A DNA stretch of 64,000 bases from a virus: positions 1 to 64,000 of the IMG/VR virus record IMGVR_UViG_3300015371_000009. One strand, given 5' to 3'. The notes under the pieces were generated by a model. The model searched no databases. It saw only the letters and a list, made by a program, of their open reading frames with translations, and was not told where the DNA came from. A program made the translations under genes and the position numbers. Numbering within the stretch: position 1 is the stretch's first letter; the number at the start of each line of letters is the position of its first letter. This document shows, in pieces, positions 1-7,823 of this stretch.

Positions 1-16
1 GCAGCGGGGGCAAGAA

Positions 17-268
17 ATGAGCCGGGCCCTTGCCCTCACGCTGGCGCTCGCGCTCACGTGCGTCAGCGCACACGCGCAAACCCAGCAGCGGTTTTATGAT
101 CCGCGCGGCAACAGTGTCGGCACGGTCACCGTCGGGCCCAGCGGGCAAATGCGGTTCTACGATGCCAGAGGCAATAGCCAAGGCACGGCAACCACGAACA
201 GCCAAGGCACCACGACGTTCTACGATGCCAAGGGCAACGTCACCGGCCGTGCGGCGGGGAGGAAGTGA
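17..268 (+). CDS. Small secreted repeat protein
   Basis: An 83-residue protein with a typical signal peptide (residues 1-20, cleavage after AHA). The mature part is three copies of a roughly 20-residue unit beginning FYD(P/A)(R/K)GN and continuing with Thr/Gly-rich strand-like sequence. This suggests a small periplasmic or surface beta-repeat protein. A purine-rich GGGGGCAAGAA precedes the ATG. Its stop overlaps the next start (ATGA), so the two are translationally coupled. The function is unknown. Confidence 0.75.
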   Translation: MSRALALTLALALTCVSAHAQTQQRFYDPRGNSVGTVTVGPSGQMRFYDARGNSQGTATTNSQGTTTFYDAKGNVTGRAAGRK

Positions 269-519
269 TGCAACGCTTTCTCAGCATCGCTCTGGCACTG
301 AGCCTCGCCGGCTGTGCGACGGCTGCAGAGCGGCTCGCCGCCGACAACGCGCATTGCCAAAGCATGGGGCTCAAATTCGGCACCCCTGAATTCGCGCAAT
401 GCCGGATGGTGCAGGACTTGCGACACGACGCCGATCGCCGTGCTGCGGCCGCCGCTATTTCGGCGGCCGGCCGCAGTTTCCAAACGCCGAGTGTCAACGT
501 CTACCATTACGGGCGATGA
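268..519 (+). CDS. Small lipoprotein
   Basis: An 83-residue protein with a lipobox (LAGC) after a hydrophobic N-terminus, so it is probably an inner- or outer-membrane lipoprotein. An in-frame GTG lies three bases upstream, but the ATG overlapping the previous stop is preferred. A small lipoprotein could be an outer spanin, but no partner i-spanin is recognised beside it. Function is not assigned. Confidence 0.7.
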   Translation: MQRFLSIALALSLAGCATAAERLAADNAHCQSMGLKFGTPEFAQCRMVQDLRHDADRRAAAAAISAAGRSFQTPSVNVYHYGR

Positions 520-540
520 TCGGAACTTAAAGCAAACACA

Positions 541-567
541 AGGCCGCCGCACATGGCGGCCTTTTTT
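541..567 (+). terminator. Rho-independent terminator
   Basis: A perfect GGCCGCC/GGCGGCC stem with an AAGG/CCTT extension is followed by a run of six T on the + strand. It closes the two-gene operon at 17-519. It also lies just beyond the 3' end of the leftward gene at 572-694. Confidence 0.85.
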
Positions 568-571
568 GTTT

Positions 572-694
572 TCAGCACTCCCCGCCGCGTTTGCCCAGGT
601 CCTTGCAAATAGCCGGCCGCTTGTCGAAGCGCTCGGCCGTGCTTGAGCACGACGCCAGCAACACCGACATGGCCAGCAGCGCTGCGATGATCAT
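572..694 (-). CDS. Very small lipoprotein, 40 aa
   Basis: A short ORF whose start overlaps the stop of 691-1008 as ATGA. A hydrophobic leader ends in lipobox LLASC, followed by a basic tail with two more Cys. The size and architecture resemble Rz1-like outer spanins, but no lysis genes are visible nearby. The spanin idea is inference only. Confidence 0.6.
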   Translation of the reverse strand: MIIAALLAMSVLLASCSSTAERFDKRPAICKDLGKRGGEC

Positions 695-1008
695 TGCCGC
701 AGATACTCCTCAAGCGCGCGTGCCGCGGCCTGCTTGCCTTCCTCGGTCGTGGTGTCGGCTTCGATGATCTTGTCGGCGATCCGCGCCAGTCGCGGCGGCA
801 GCGCCTGACCCGGCGCCGTGAATACGACAAACGGTTTATCGAGCACCACCGCGGCGCCGATTTGCAGCATGAACTGAATGTCGGTGGCGCCGCGCTCGGG
901 CGCGATGACCAGGAAGTGCGCCGACCCGGAAATTTTCGGCAGCACCAGCTTGCGAAAATCCTCGGCGTAGCGCCGCCAGTCATCACTTTCAAACGGATCG
1001 TTGCTCAT
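691..1008 (-). CDS. Putative nucleoside deoxyribosyltransferase-like / TIR-like small protein
   Basis: A 105-residue protein. The centre, FLVIAPERG followed by LQIGAAVVLDKPFVV, has the Rossmann-like pattern of nucleoside 2-deoxyribosyltransferase/TIR-type folds, in which a GxA helix is followed by a 'kPv' strand. No catalytic Glu can be placed with confidence. It is co-transcribed with the small leftward genes on both sides. The fold call is tentative. Confidence 0.55.
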   Translation of the reverse strand: MSNDPFESDDWRRYAEDFRKLVLPKISGSAHFLVIAPERGATDIQFMLQIGAAVVLDKPFVVFTAPGQALPPRLARIADKIIEADTTTEEGKQAAARALEEYLRQ

Positions 1009-1011
1009 GGT

Positions 1012-1620
1012 TCAACTCCCAAATTTGCTGATGAACTCGGCGAGCGGCCGTTCGGGCACCGACGTGCCGTTCCGAATCTCGTGCCATTGGCCATCAACCA
1101 ACGACGGCGGCAACAGCGTGAATGCCTTTTTGGCGTCGTAGCGGATCAATGCGGCGTAGCCGTCACGGCCGCGCCGATCGAGGTAGGCGAGCAGCGCCGG
1201 ATCACGCCATGCTTCCGGAAACGCCGGATCGACCCACACTTGAATCACCGGAATGTCGCGATGCGTCGCAACAGGATCATCCGGGTCATTGAGCGTGATG
1301 TAATCCGGAATGACGTCGAGCACATAGTGCACGCGATCGGGCCGGTGCAAGTCGGCGGTATCGTCCATCGTCAGCCAGCGGCAATTCCAGTGCTTGCACG
1401 ACTTCGGCATTCCTGGCTTGTTGTAGACCGCACAGCCTTTCTTGAAACGCTGGTGCGGGCAGCGCTCGCCGGCTCGCTTGTAGAAGTTGCCCGGCAGATC
1501 GACACCGTTGACGCGAAGGTCGCCGTGCACCGGAAGTAGGCGGCAACACAAAGTGCAACCGCCGCAGCTCCGCGTCGTGTCGGGATTGGAAATTGTAATC
1601 GTGACCTTGTCGCCAGTCAT
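1012..1620 (-). CDS. YkgJ-like Cys-cluster protein
   Basis: A 202-residue protein. It opens with CGGCTLCCRLLPV (CxxCxxCC), followed by further Cys at CPHQ, GCAVY and SCKHWNCRW. This is the arrangement of YkgJ-type zinc- or iron-cluster proteins. The C-terminal half is rich in Pro and aromatics and has no recognised domain. Similar proteins are common as small phage and proteobacterial accessory genes of unknown reaction. Start and stop overlap or abut its neighbours. Confidence 0.7.
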   Translation of the reverse strand: MTGDKVTITISNPDTTRSCGGCTLCCRLLPVHGDLRVNGVDLPGNFYKRAGERCPHQRFKKGCAVYNKPGMPKSCKHWNCRWLTMDDTADLHRPDRVHYVLDVIPDYITLNDPDDPVATHRDIPVIQVWVDPAFPEAWRDPALLAYLDRRGRDGYAALIRYDAKKAFTLLPPSLVDGQWHEIRNGTSVPERPLAEFISKFGS

Positions 1621-1859
1621 TGCTCAAACTTCGCAATCTGCGGCGCGCATTCGATGCAAATCTTTTTCGGGTTGCGCGGAGCGTGCCAGCGGAAGATCAC
1701 GCGCCGGCCACAGCGGCAGCACAGCCCGACCAGGTTGTCAGTGAACGGCGACTTGGTGCCCTCGAGCATGCACACGACATAATCCGCATTCTCGGCCTCG
1801 TTATCGGATACCACTCTCATCGGCACGCCGGCCACCGTGACCGTTTTTCTTTTGGTCAT
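1617..1859 (-). CDS. Small zinc-ribbon protein
   Basis: An 80-residue protein with a four-Cys zinc ribbon, CCRCGRR and CIECAP, in its C-terminal half. The stop overlaps the start of the YkgJ-like gene as ATGA. The function is unknown. Confidence 0.65.
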   Translation of the reverse strand: MTKRKTVTVAGVPMRVVSDNEAENADYVVCMLEGTKSPFTDNLVGLCCRCGRRVIFRWHAPRNPKKICIECAPQIAKFEQ

Positions 1860-2032
1860 GGCGCGTCCTGCTCTTTGCGGAATTGTCCGATCGCCGCGAT
1901 CAGGTCGGTGAGGCCCTGCGTCAGCGCTGCGATCGCCTGGGTGTGATAGTGCTGCGCCAGTCCAACCAGCACGAGCGTGATGCCGTTCAAGATTAGGACC
2001 AGCATCAGAAAAAAGTATTGGGTGTCAGTCAT
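1856..2032 (-). CDS. Single-pass membrane protein, 58 aa
   Basis: It starts at MTDTQYFF, whose ATG overlaps the TGA of the upstream gene. A longer in-frame start exists at 2098 but would bury that overlap. It has one transmembrane helix (about residues 6-28) and an amphipathic helical tail. The function is unknown. Confidence 0.6.
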   Translation of the reverse strand: MTDTQYFFLMLVLILNGITLVLVGLAQHYHTQAIAALTQGLTDLIAAIGQFRKEQDAP

Positions 2033-2259
2033 GTGACTGGGCGTTCCTTCGGTGGCCACTCCGCTTGCCAAATCCACATTTTGATGTCGGGTGACCATTT
2101 ATAGATTTCGACGCGACACGGTTGGCTCTCGGCGCCGCCGGTTGGATCGAGCGTGATGCCGCCGGTCTTGATCGGTATGCGCACGATTGGCATTTGCGCC
2201 GCCATGTCACGGCCGTTCAATGGACCACCAGCACAGCGCCCGGCATACTTTTCAGTCAT
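2029..2259 (-). CDS. Hypothetical phage protein, 76 aa
   Basis: It begins MTEKYAGRCAGGPLNGR and overlaps the upstream gene by eight bases. It contains a Trp-rich C-terminus (YKWSPDIKMWIWQAEWPP). The opening resembles short Bradyrhizobium-type phage proteins. No function can be given. Confidence 0.6.
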   Translation of the reverse strand: MTEKYAGRCAGGPLNGRDMAAQMPIVRIPIKTGGITLDPTGGAESQPCRVEIYKWSPDIKMWIWQAEWPPKERPVT

Positions 2260-2695
2260 TGCTCGGGCTCGGTTCGATTTCGATGACGTTGACAGCAAAC
2301 CGGTTCGGCGAAAATTCCTCGATCCACATCCGGCCGGTGGCCGGGGCCGGCGGGAATTTCCGAAAGCCGAATTCCCTGCTCAAGTCGGCCATCAGCGCCG
2401 GGTGTGGCAGATGGTCTTTGCCGGGCTTGCCGGTCGACACCGAGAGGTGACGAAACATGCCGGCCGGCTGCTCCTCGAAACTGAGCGCCGCGGTAACGCC
2501 GCCCTCGAAATGCACCGCGATCGACGGCGGCACGTCATCCGGCCGGGTGCCGCGTTCGTTGAGCATCAGCGTTGGCTTTGGATCGGCGATGGCGATGTGC
2601 TTGAGCCGCTCCCACATGATGACGTTGGCGCGGGCAACTTCGATGGCGCGGGCAATCTCGCCGCGCTTGGCTTGGTCGATCACCAGGATTGTCAT
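2252..2695 (-). CDS. Hypothetical protein, 147 aa
   Basis: Translation starts at MTILVIDQAKRGEIARAI, the ATG that overlaps the preceding stop. A longer upstream extension is Arg-rich shadow sequence. The N-terminal third is helical and the rest mixed alpha/beta. It is part of the coupled leftward run. The function is unknown. Confidence 0.6.
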   Translation of the reverse strand: MTILVIDQAKRGEIARAIEVARANVIMWERLKHIAIADPKPTLMLNERGTRPDDVPPSIAVHFEGGVTAALSFEEQPAGMFRHLSVSTGKPGKDHLPHPALMADLSREFGFRKFPPAPATGRMWIEEFSPNRFAVNVIEIEPSPSND

Positions 2696-2964
2696 AGCCA
2701 CACCTCCACGACCGCTCGATCGTCTTTGTCGAACCGTGGCAGACAGTGTAACCCGCGCGGCACCAGCCGGCGCAGTTCGTCGACGGTCTTCGCCTTCCAA
2801 GCGACGCTGTCGGCGTAGACCTTGCCGCCGGGCATGATGAAAAACGCCCGCAGCACGAAGTCCTCCGGGTGATCGGCCGGGCGATCGAAGATGACCCATT
2901 GCACCATCACGGTGCCGGGCGGCGGCTCGCGCTCGGACGGCCGGCGGTCAACAACGTCGTTCAT
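2692..2964 (-). CDS. Hypothetical protein, 90 aa
   Basis: The start is MNDVVDRR, whose ATG overlaps the upstream TGA. A central block (VMVQWVIFDRPAD) is followed by a short alpha/beta segment. No family is recognised. Confidence 0.6.
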   Translation of the reverse strand: MNDVVDRRPSEREPPPGTVMVQWVIFDRPADHPEDFVLRAFFIMPGGKVYADSVAWKAKTVDELRRLVPRGLHCLPRFDKDDRAVVEVWL

Positions 2965-3221
2965 CCCGCCCCCTGCGCTTGCATTTTTTCCATGATCATC
3001 TGTTCGTTTGGCGGGATCAGCTCGCGCACGCATTTTATGTGTTCCTGTAGCAGCACCTCGCGCCACTCCGCGGCGTCGGGGCCCATGTGACCGGCCAGCA
3101 GCATCGCCAGCAAGTCGGCGAGCGCGCCGGAGACAACGCCGGGATCGTTGCCGGCGAGGATCGGGCGGATGCGCTCGACAAGCTCTTGCGACTTCAAGGC
3201 CGCTTCGACCGGGTCCATCAT
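2961..3221 (-). CDS. Hypothetical helical protein, about 86 aa
   Basis: It starts at MMDPVEAALK, overlapping the upstream stop, with an in-frame ATG five codons earlier. It is largely helical and Leu/Ala-rich. Like 3218-3484 it has an acidic N-terminus and a hydrophobic 'ALADLLAMLLAGH' segment, so the two may be distant paralogs. The function is unknown. Confidence 0.6.
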   Translation of the reverse strand: MMDPVEAALKSQELVERIRPILAGNDPGVVSGALADLLAMLLAGHMGPDAAEWREVLLQEHIKCVRELIPPNEQMIMEKMQAQGAG

Positions 3222-3484
3222 GATTGTCGGTCCCATTCCGGTGGCGCGTCGCCGTCGCGGATCGCGGCCCTGAGAATTGTCGGCACCAGCTCATCGGCCA
3301 AGCCGACCAGCGTGTTGCGCACGTCGGCGCGATGCACCGGCGCCACCGCGGCAAGGTGGTGCGCGAGCAGGATGGCGATCGCGGCGCCCTGAATCACCGG
3401 CGACTCGTCGGCTATCTCGTTGGCAAATTTCTTGACCAGCGCCTCGGCGGCATCGCATGCCGTTTCGAACTGAGTGGTGACCAT
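3218..3484 (-). CDS. Hypothetical helical protein, 88 aa
   Basis: The ATG at MVTTQFETACDAAEAL is chosen. A TTG 11 codons upstream has no better ribosome-binding site. It is an all-helical protein, and a segment AIAILLAHHLAAVAP parallels its downstream neighbour. No function is recognised. Confidence 0.55.
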   Translation of the reverse strand: MVTTQFETACDAAEALVKKFANEIADESPVIQGAAIAILLAHHLAAVAPVHRADVRNTLVGLADELVPTILRAAIRDGDAPPEWDRQS

Positions 3485-3522
3485 CGACTCATCGCTTTCC
3501 GACCCCTTCAAACGCAATCAAT

Positions 3523-3930
3523 TCATGCAGCACCATTCCGCTTTTTCTTGGCCCTGGCCACGCGTTTTTTCGCCTGGGCCTTTTGCTTTGGCGTGCCGTA
3601 CTTCAACAGCCACGTGGCCTGCTTTTCCATCTCCTGGCGCCAGTCGAGGTCGCGCACGCGCTCGAACGCTGGCGTCACGGTTCCGTCCTTGTTCAAGTGA
3701 TCGTGCCGCACGAAGCCAAGCGACCCGGACACGCTGGTCAGCGTGTCATTCTGCGGCCGGCGCGTCGCGCCAGTGCGCCAGCCTTCGATGGTGCCGGTGG
3801 CCACACCGGATACCGCGCTCACCGCGCTGGATTTCAGCCCCACGTCTTCGATCGCGGCGTTGATCGCGTCGCAAATTGGGTCCTTGTCATGCCAGCGATA
3901 CGTGCGCCGATAGATTTGAATCCGGGCCAT
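3523..3930 (-). CDS. Putative HTH DNA-binding protein
   Basis: A 135-residue protein. Residues about 30-65 (LKSSAVSAVSGVATGTIEGW) fit a helix-turn-helix of the XRE/Cro type. The C-terminus is strongly basic (KKRVARAKKKRNGAA). It is probably a phage regulator or nucleoid-type protein located between the wHTH gene and the small-gene run. Confidence 0.6.
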   Translation of the reverse strand: MARIQIYRRTYRWHDKDPICDAINAAIEDVGLKSSAVSAVSGVATGTIEGWRTGATRRPQNDTLTSVSGSLGFVRHDHLNKDGTVTPAFERVRDLDWRQEMEKQATWLLKYGTPKQKAQAKKRVARAKKKRNGAA

Positions 3931-3933
3931 GGG

Positions 3934-4305
3934 CTACGCCTTGCCTTTGGCGGTCAAGGACCAGACGCCTTCCTTGTCGCTGCGGATTTTTCCCACACTC
4001 TTGAGCGCGTGAATTGGCGACTCAATCGAGCGCGCCGATCGGCCTTGCTCCTCGAACGCCTTGCGCAGCTCCGGCCGCCTCATTCCGCCTTTGGCCAGCA
4101 GCTTCAGGATCGCAACATCGCCCGACTCAGTGAACGTGCCGCGCGGCTTGCCGGCGCCGTTGGCCTTGGCCGGCTTGCCGGTCTTGCCGGGCCGGTCGAG
4201 GTCGAGGTGCAACTTGACCACGCCCGGCATGCTGTTCAATTTGCGGATCACCTTGCCGAATAAGGCTTCCTCGACTTCGACTCCGACGATGAAAGGTTTT
4301 GGCAT
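3934..4305 (-). CDS. Putative winged-helix protein
   Basis: A 123-residue protein. An N-terminal alpha/beta part is followed by a Lys/Pro/Gly linker. A C-terminal winged-helix segment (about residues 58-118) runs from VAILKLLAKGGMRR through IHALKSVGKIRSD. It is probably DNA-binding and sits in the repressor-proximal part of the leftward operon. Confidence 0.55.
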   Translation of the reverse strand: MPKPFIVGVEVEEALFGKVIRKLNSMPGVVKLHLDLDRPGKTGKPAKANGAGKPRGTFTESGDVAILKLLAKGGMRRPELRKAFEEQGRSARSIESPIHALKSVGKIRSDKEGVWSLTAKGKA

Positions 4306-4439
4306 AACGCGTTACTCCGTTGGTTTGGGTTGACGGTGCGGGAACCGCCGGTCCCCCTCGCTGCGGCTCTCTCTCGCAAAGCCGGCGGCTCCCGCTCGAG
4401 GAGTGGCGGCGACGGGTTTAAGCCGCCACGCCCTCGAAT

Positions 4440-4715
4440 TCATGTCCTCCTCTTGCGCCGGTCGGGCGGTATTGGCGCACCGACGTCTTCGAAAAAATTC
4501 TTGACTTGGCAGTGCAGCGCGTCGGCCAGCGATTGCGCCACCGACGAATTCAGTTTGGTGCGGCCGTGTTCGATGTTCTTGATGGTTTGCAGACTCAAGC
4601 CGGCCGCGTTGGCCAGCTTGCCTTGCGTCATGACCCGCGCGCCGCGAATCGCGCGCAGCCGTTTGCCAAAGCTATCCCTGTTGCCGGCAGCGGTCGGTCT
4701 GGCCGAACTGGGCAT
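4440..4715 (-). CDS. XRE-family repressor-like regulator
   Basis: A 91-residue protein with a clear XRE helix-turn-helix at residues about 18-72 (TQGKLANAAGLSLQTIKNIE and LADALHCQ). It is first in the leftward cluster and divergent from the rightward operon at 5032, which is the position of a phage lysogeny repressor or Cro. There is no C-terminal peptidase domain, so it would not be LexA-cleavable. Confidence 0.75.
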   Translation of the reverse strand: MPSSARPTAAGNRDSFGKRLRAIRGARVMTQGKLANAAGLSLQTIKNIEHGRTKLNSSVAQSLADALHCQVKNFFEDVGAPIPPDRRKRRT

Positions 4716-5031
4716 AACAGCGTTTCCAGTATCGAGGCAGGGCTATAGTGTAGGTGACGATTTTACCTTGCGCAACTTGATGTGGCCGGATTCCGGGCGC
4801 CTAAATATTGAGTTGGGCCCGAGGCCTTCAGACTGGGAATTAACCCTAGTAACGCCCCTCGGACCGCGTCTTCCAGGTGCGTCGGCGTGAAGGGTCGGCG
4901 CACCCACGCTCTGCGAGGCGCTGTGGTTACGCCCTGCCGAACATGCGAAGCGATCCGTCGGGCCGCCCGTGCGGCCGCTGCTCGTTTAATGGGCAAGGTT
5001 AACCCCGCGCCGCCAACACCGGGAGGCGCCG
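4716..5031. promoter_or_regulatory. Divergent regulatory region
   Basis: 316 bp without a supportable gene lie between the leftward XRE gene and the rightward gene at 5032. It is locally less GC-rich around 4735-4850. It should hold the divergent promoters and operators of the two operons. A CTATAG box occurs at 4742-4747, but no convincing -35 partner was found. GGGAGG before the ATG at 5032 is the only clear signal. Confidence 0.45.
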
Positions 5032-5268
5032 ATGATCGAACCAGACCCCGACGTCCTGTCGGACATCCAGGTCGCCAACTCTTACCGAATCGGCAATTGC
5101 GACAACCCTGAGTGCCGGGCGTTTCACATCATCCTGCTGGATGAGGACGACGAACCGTTCGCCGCCTGCTCGATCCCGTTCGACAACATCGTCAGCTTGA
5201 TGGAAAAAATGCGCGACCACGTGCACGAGCAACGCAATCGCGGACCGGAGGTCGACGGCCATGCCTGA
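5032..5268 (+). CDS. Hypothetical acidic protein, 78 aa
   Basis: It is preceded by GGGAGG. The N-terminus is acidic and contains CDNPECRAFHI, then 'IILLDEDDEPFAACSIP'. It resembles small proteins annotated only as hypothetical in rhizobial phages. It overlaps the next gene by eight bases. Confidence 0.65.
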   Translation: MIEPDPDVLSDIQVANSYRIGNCDNPECRAFHIILLDEDDEPFAACSIPFDNIVSLMEKMRDHVHEQRNRGPEVDGHA

Positions 5269-5659
5269 CCGCCGGTGCTGCATTTGCGGCGGTGCATTCG
5301 AAACCAGGTGCAACAAGAAAACTTGCAGCCCGGCCTGCGCGAAGGAGCACGAACGGCGGCGCAATCAAGCGTACGAACGCAGCCACGACCGCCGCGAATA
5401 CTATCGGCAATATCATCAGGCCCATCGCGAGCACCGCAACGCCATGATGCGCGCGCGTTACAAGCTGTATGGCGAGCAAGATCGGCAGAACACCGCGCTT
5501 CATGCGCGCGAGAAACAGGCGGCGCGGTTGGCGCAGCGACATGCGCAAATGGCGCGGTGGCGGCAAAAAAACGCGCTGGCGCTCAAGGTGCAGCACGAAT
5601 GGCGCGTGACAATTCGCGAAGCCCGGCGCATGATCGAAACCGGCACTTTCCCTGAGTAG
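5261..5659 (+). CDS. Zinc-finger protein, paralog of 15126-15362
   Basis: A 132-residue protein. The N-terminus has CCICGG and CSPAC, a Cys4 finger of the type found in HNH-adjacent and transposon-like proteins. The block YYRQYHQAHREHRNAMMRAR follows, nearly repeated in the protein at 15126-15362 as YWHQYHAAHREERN. The rest is a very basic helical tail. It is probably nucleic-acid binding. Confidence 0.7.
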   Translation: MPDRRCCICGGAFETRCNKKTCSPACAKEHERRRNQAYERSHDRREYYRQYHQAHREHRNAMMRARYKLYGEQDRQNTALHAREKQAARLAQRHAQMARWRQKNALALKVQHEWRVTIREARRMIETGTFPE

Positions 5660-5665
5660 GAGCAC

Positions 5666-5719
5666 GCGCCGCCGGGCCTAATCATTTCTGACGCCCATGA
5701 TGAAGGTGCCCGGCGGCGC
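5666..5719 (-). repeat. 30-nt-loop hairpin family, copy 1
   Basis: Perfect 12-bp arms (5666-5677 and 5708-5719) enclose a 30-nt loop. Read on the minus strand the loop is A, 8 nt, ATGGGCGTCA, 10 nt, G. This is the family pattern, and the copy lies between two rightward genes. Confidence 0.85.
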
Positions 5720-5736
5720 TGTTTACCGAAAACCAA

Positions 5737-5979
5737 ATGACCCACGAACGCGACCACCGCTGCGTCCTGAATGACTTCGGCGAATGCATCAGCTATCGCG
5801 CCGCCGACTGTTTGTGCGCGCTGATGCCGCCCGACGTCTATCGCATGGCGCAGCGACTGGCGGCGGCCGCGGCGTGTCCGACATGTGGCGCGACTCAACC
5901 TATCCGCGCGGTCGATTCCAAACCCGCCGAAAAAATTTTGCTCAAGGACTTAGCGCCAGAACTCGACGGCGCCGATTGA
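5737..5979 (+). CDS. Hypothetical Cys-rich protein, 80 aa
   Basis: Cys pairs at HRCVLNDFGEC, CLC and CPTCG suggest metal binding. The first gene after hairpin copy 1. The function is unknown. Confidence 0.6.
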   Translation: MTHERDHRCVLNDFGECISYRAADCLCALMPPDVYRMAQRLAAAAACPTCGATQPIRAVDSKPAEKILLKDLAPELDGAD

Positions 5980-6353
5980 GGAATTCGCCGCGGCTCGAGC
6001 ACAACCGAATTGCGATTCTCACGAATTGTTACACCTAACTCTGAGCAATCCGCAGCACGATCGGTGCTAAGTCTTTGATCGTCGCGCCTGGTTGCATTCA
6101 AAATCGCCAGCAAAACCGTAATTCATTTCGGCCGAAAGTGCCGGATTGTCTTTTCGCGTCAACGGCAAAATTTTCAGAATCGCAGTGCTGCGGAGAGTGT
6201 CCCGCGCCGCGTGATAAAATGCTGTTGCGTTCCGGTCAGAGCGGGACGCGGGCTGTTTGACATTGTGAACCGAACAACGGCCAAGGCCCGACCGCCGCGT
6301 GAACGGCGACCGGGCCCCTGACACCCAACGTGAACCTGAGAGGATAAAACCAA
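5980..6353 (+). promoter_or_regulatory. Non-coding leader region
   Basis: 374 bp with no supportable gene. Before the gene at 6354 there is an imperfect hairpin (about 6288-6319, GGCCCGACCGCCG against CGGCGACCGGGCC). A TTGACA occurs at 6258-6263 with no good -10 downstream, and GATAAAAT lies near 6211. It is probably the promoter and leader of the gene at 6354. Confidence 0.4.
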
Positions 6354-6896
6354 ATGACGACACTACAGACGCGCCGACATAACGATCTTGTCGCACAGCT
6401 GGGAAAAGAAAACCAGCGCCGTGATGACCTGATCGCGAAACTGGTGAAGTCCGACGGCAAGGTCCAGAAGCTGCGCCGGGCGGTGGTCCGGTCGAGCAAA
6501 AGACTGGATAGCCTGCGGCTGCAGGGTCCATCGACCCCGCCGCCGCCGGCACCGGCACCGGCGCCAGCGCCGGAACCGAAGCCAGCACCGAAGTCCGGTG
6601 ATGTCACGGAAATCTCATGGGCCGAGATGACCGGCGCCAACCTAGTCGAAGCCGATGAGCCGCCGATCCCGGCGTTCCTGGATCGGAAGGCCAACGGCAA
6701 GCCAGACCCTGACGCCGACATCCGGCGCGAAGCCGACCGGCGCTGGCGGAACTGGACGCCCGGCAAGAACGCCAAAGGCCAGACCAAGCTCAGCCGGCCG
6801 CCGCTGCGCTCATTCATCAAAGAGGTGAAGGATGAGCGGACGCGGATGCCACTGACCGGCCGCGCCGCGCTTGAGGCGATCCGAAAGGCCAAATGA
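6354..6896 (+). CDS. Coiled-coil protein with Pro/Ala linker
   Basis: A 180-residue protein. Residues 1-55 form a charged coiled coil. Residues about 60-80 are a PAPAPAPEPKPAP linker. The C-terminal 100 residues are basic, with RRWRNWTPGKNAKGQ. GAGAGGAT precedes the ATG. It stands alone between a long leader and its own terminator, so it may be independently expressed. No family is recognised. Confidence 0.65.
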   Translation: MTTLQTRRHNDLVAQLGKENQRRDDLIAKLVKSDGKVQKLRRAVVRSSKRLDSLRLQGPSTPPPPAPAPAPAPEPKPAPKSGDVTEISWAEMTGANLVEADEPPIPAFLDRKANGKPDPDADIRREADRRWRNWTPGKNAKGQTKLSRPPLRSFIKEVKDERTRMPLTGRAALEAIRKAK

Positions 6897-6901
6897 CCAA
6901 C

Positions 6902-6933
6902 AGCCGCCCCCTCACCGGGGCGGCTTTCTTTTT
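6902..6933 (+). terminator. Rho-independent terminator
   Basis: GCCGCCCC and GGGGCGGC form an 8-bp stem around a short loop, followed by TTTCTTTTT. It terminates the gene at 6354-6896. Confidence 0.85.
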
Positions 6934-6976
6934 GCGCCGATGGTTGGCAAGCTGCTACCAGAGGACGGAGGCCATA

Positions 6977-7270
6977 ATGACCGATTTCAAAGATTTAGCG
7001 CCAGAGCAGCGACTCGGCGATGCGCCGATCGAGGAAAAAGCGCGCGGGGTCATGAACGCGATCGCGCGCGGGCTCGATCAAATCCTCAACGGCGACGCCA
7101 AGGGCAAGGACAAAAAGGTGGGCTTCGTCGTGATGCTGTTCGAGTACGGCGACCACAGCGGCCGCTGCAACTACATCAGCAACGGCGCCGATCGGAAGGA
7201 CGTGGTCGCGCTCATGAAGGAAATGATCGCGCGCTTCGAAGGCCAGCCGGAAATGAAGGGGCACGCATGA
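6977..7270 (+). CDS. Hypothetical protein, 97 aa
   Basis: It starts at MTDFKDLAPEQRL behind GGACGGAGG. The longer in-frame start would lie in the terminator. The segment VVMLFEYGDHSGRCNYISNG followed by an amphipathic helix is typical of short phage proteins of unknown function. It is coupled to the next gene (ATGA). Confidence 0.65.
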   Translation: MTDFKDLAPEQRLGDAPIEEKARGVMNAIARGLDQILNGDAKGKDKKVGFVVMLFEYGDHSGRCNYISNGADRKDVVALMKEMIARFEGQPEMKGHA

Positions 7271-7497
7271 GCGACGGGCCCGGCAACGTCCACGAGATAA
7301 CCGGCTTCATACATTGTGGCTTGTGCCTCGCAGAGAAACCGCCCGATCAGTCGGCGCAGGAGTGGGCGCGGCTGGAAGTCGGCTGGACCAAGCGCGGCTT
7401 TCAGGTTTGGTGCTACCGGCACAATTGCAATGTGATGCACGTCGATTTCGAAGGTCAGACTCACCCGGCCAACGTGACTCGAAGGGGACATTCATGA
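7267..7497 (+). CDS. Hypothetical Cys/His protein, 76 aa
   Basis: Contains HCGLC and CYRHNC, a plausible zinc site. Start and stop overlap both neighbours. Its reading as FIHCGLCLAEKP followed by W-rich sequence is typical of small phage zinc proteins. The function is unknown. Confidence 0.6.
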   Translation: MSDGPGNVHEITGFIHCGLCLAEKPPDQSAQEWARLEVGWTKRGFQVWCYRHNCNVMHVDFEGQTHPANVTRRGHS

Positions 7498-7823
7498 GAG
7501 CCACCGCTGCTGTGTTCGCGCTGCTGATTGCGCAAGCTGCGCTCGCCCAGGATCAACCAGGCGGCGAGGAGTTGTGCCAACGCGGCGCCGTGATCGTGGT
7601 CGAGGGCTTCAAGAAAGAGAATCCGAATCTGCCGCCGGATTACTTTCATCTTGAGAACGTCAAGCTGGCGTTCCCGACTACGGACGGCGTGATTTGTCAG
7701 GCCGATTTTGTGTTCAGCGATCCGCGGATCGCGCCGCGCAACCAGCCGTTCCCGGTGAAGCCTGCCGCTGACGGCAAGATTCAGGTTTGCAATCGGCAGG
7801 GTAAGTGCACGGACCCGCAGTGA
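7494..7823 (+). CDS. Small secreted protein, 109 aa
   Basis: A signal peptide (residues 1-19, ...AALAQ) is followed by a mature domain with three Cys. The ATG overlaps the previous stop. It is probably a periplasmic or secreted moron-type product of unknown role. Confidence 0.65.
   Translation: MRATAAVFALLIAQAALAQDQPGGEELCQRGAVIVVEGFKKENPNLPPDYFHLENVKLAFPTTDGVICQADFVFSDPRIAPRNQPFPVKPAADGKIQVCNRQGKCTDPQ

Noticed and set aside
694-1539. A long + strand ORF opposite 691-1620
   Set aside because: It is the antisense shadow of two supported leftward genes and carries no recognisable domain.
4330-4890. A rightward gene over the XRE gene
   Set aside because: Antisense to a clear HTH protein, no SD, and no domain.
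6288-6340. A further hairpin family copy (a TGACACCCA lies here)
   Set aside because: The conserved 10-mer is present on one strand but it lies outside the hairpin, and spacing does not fit.
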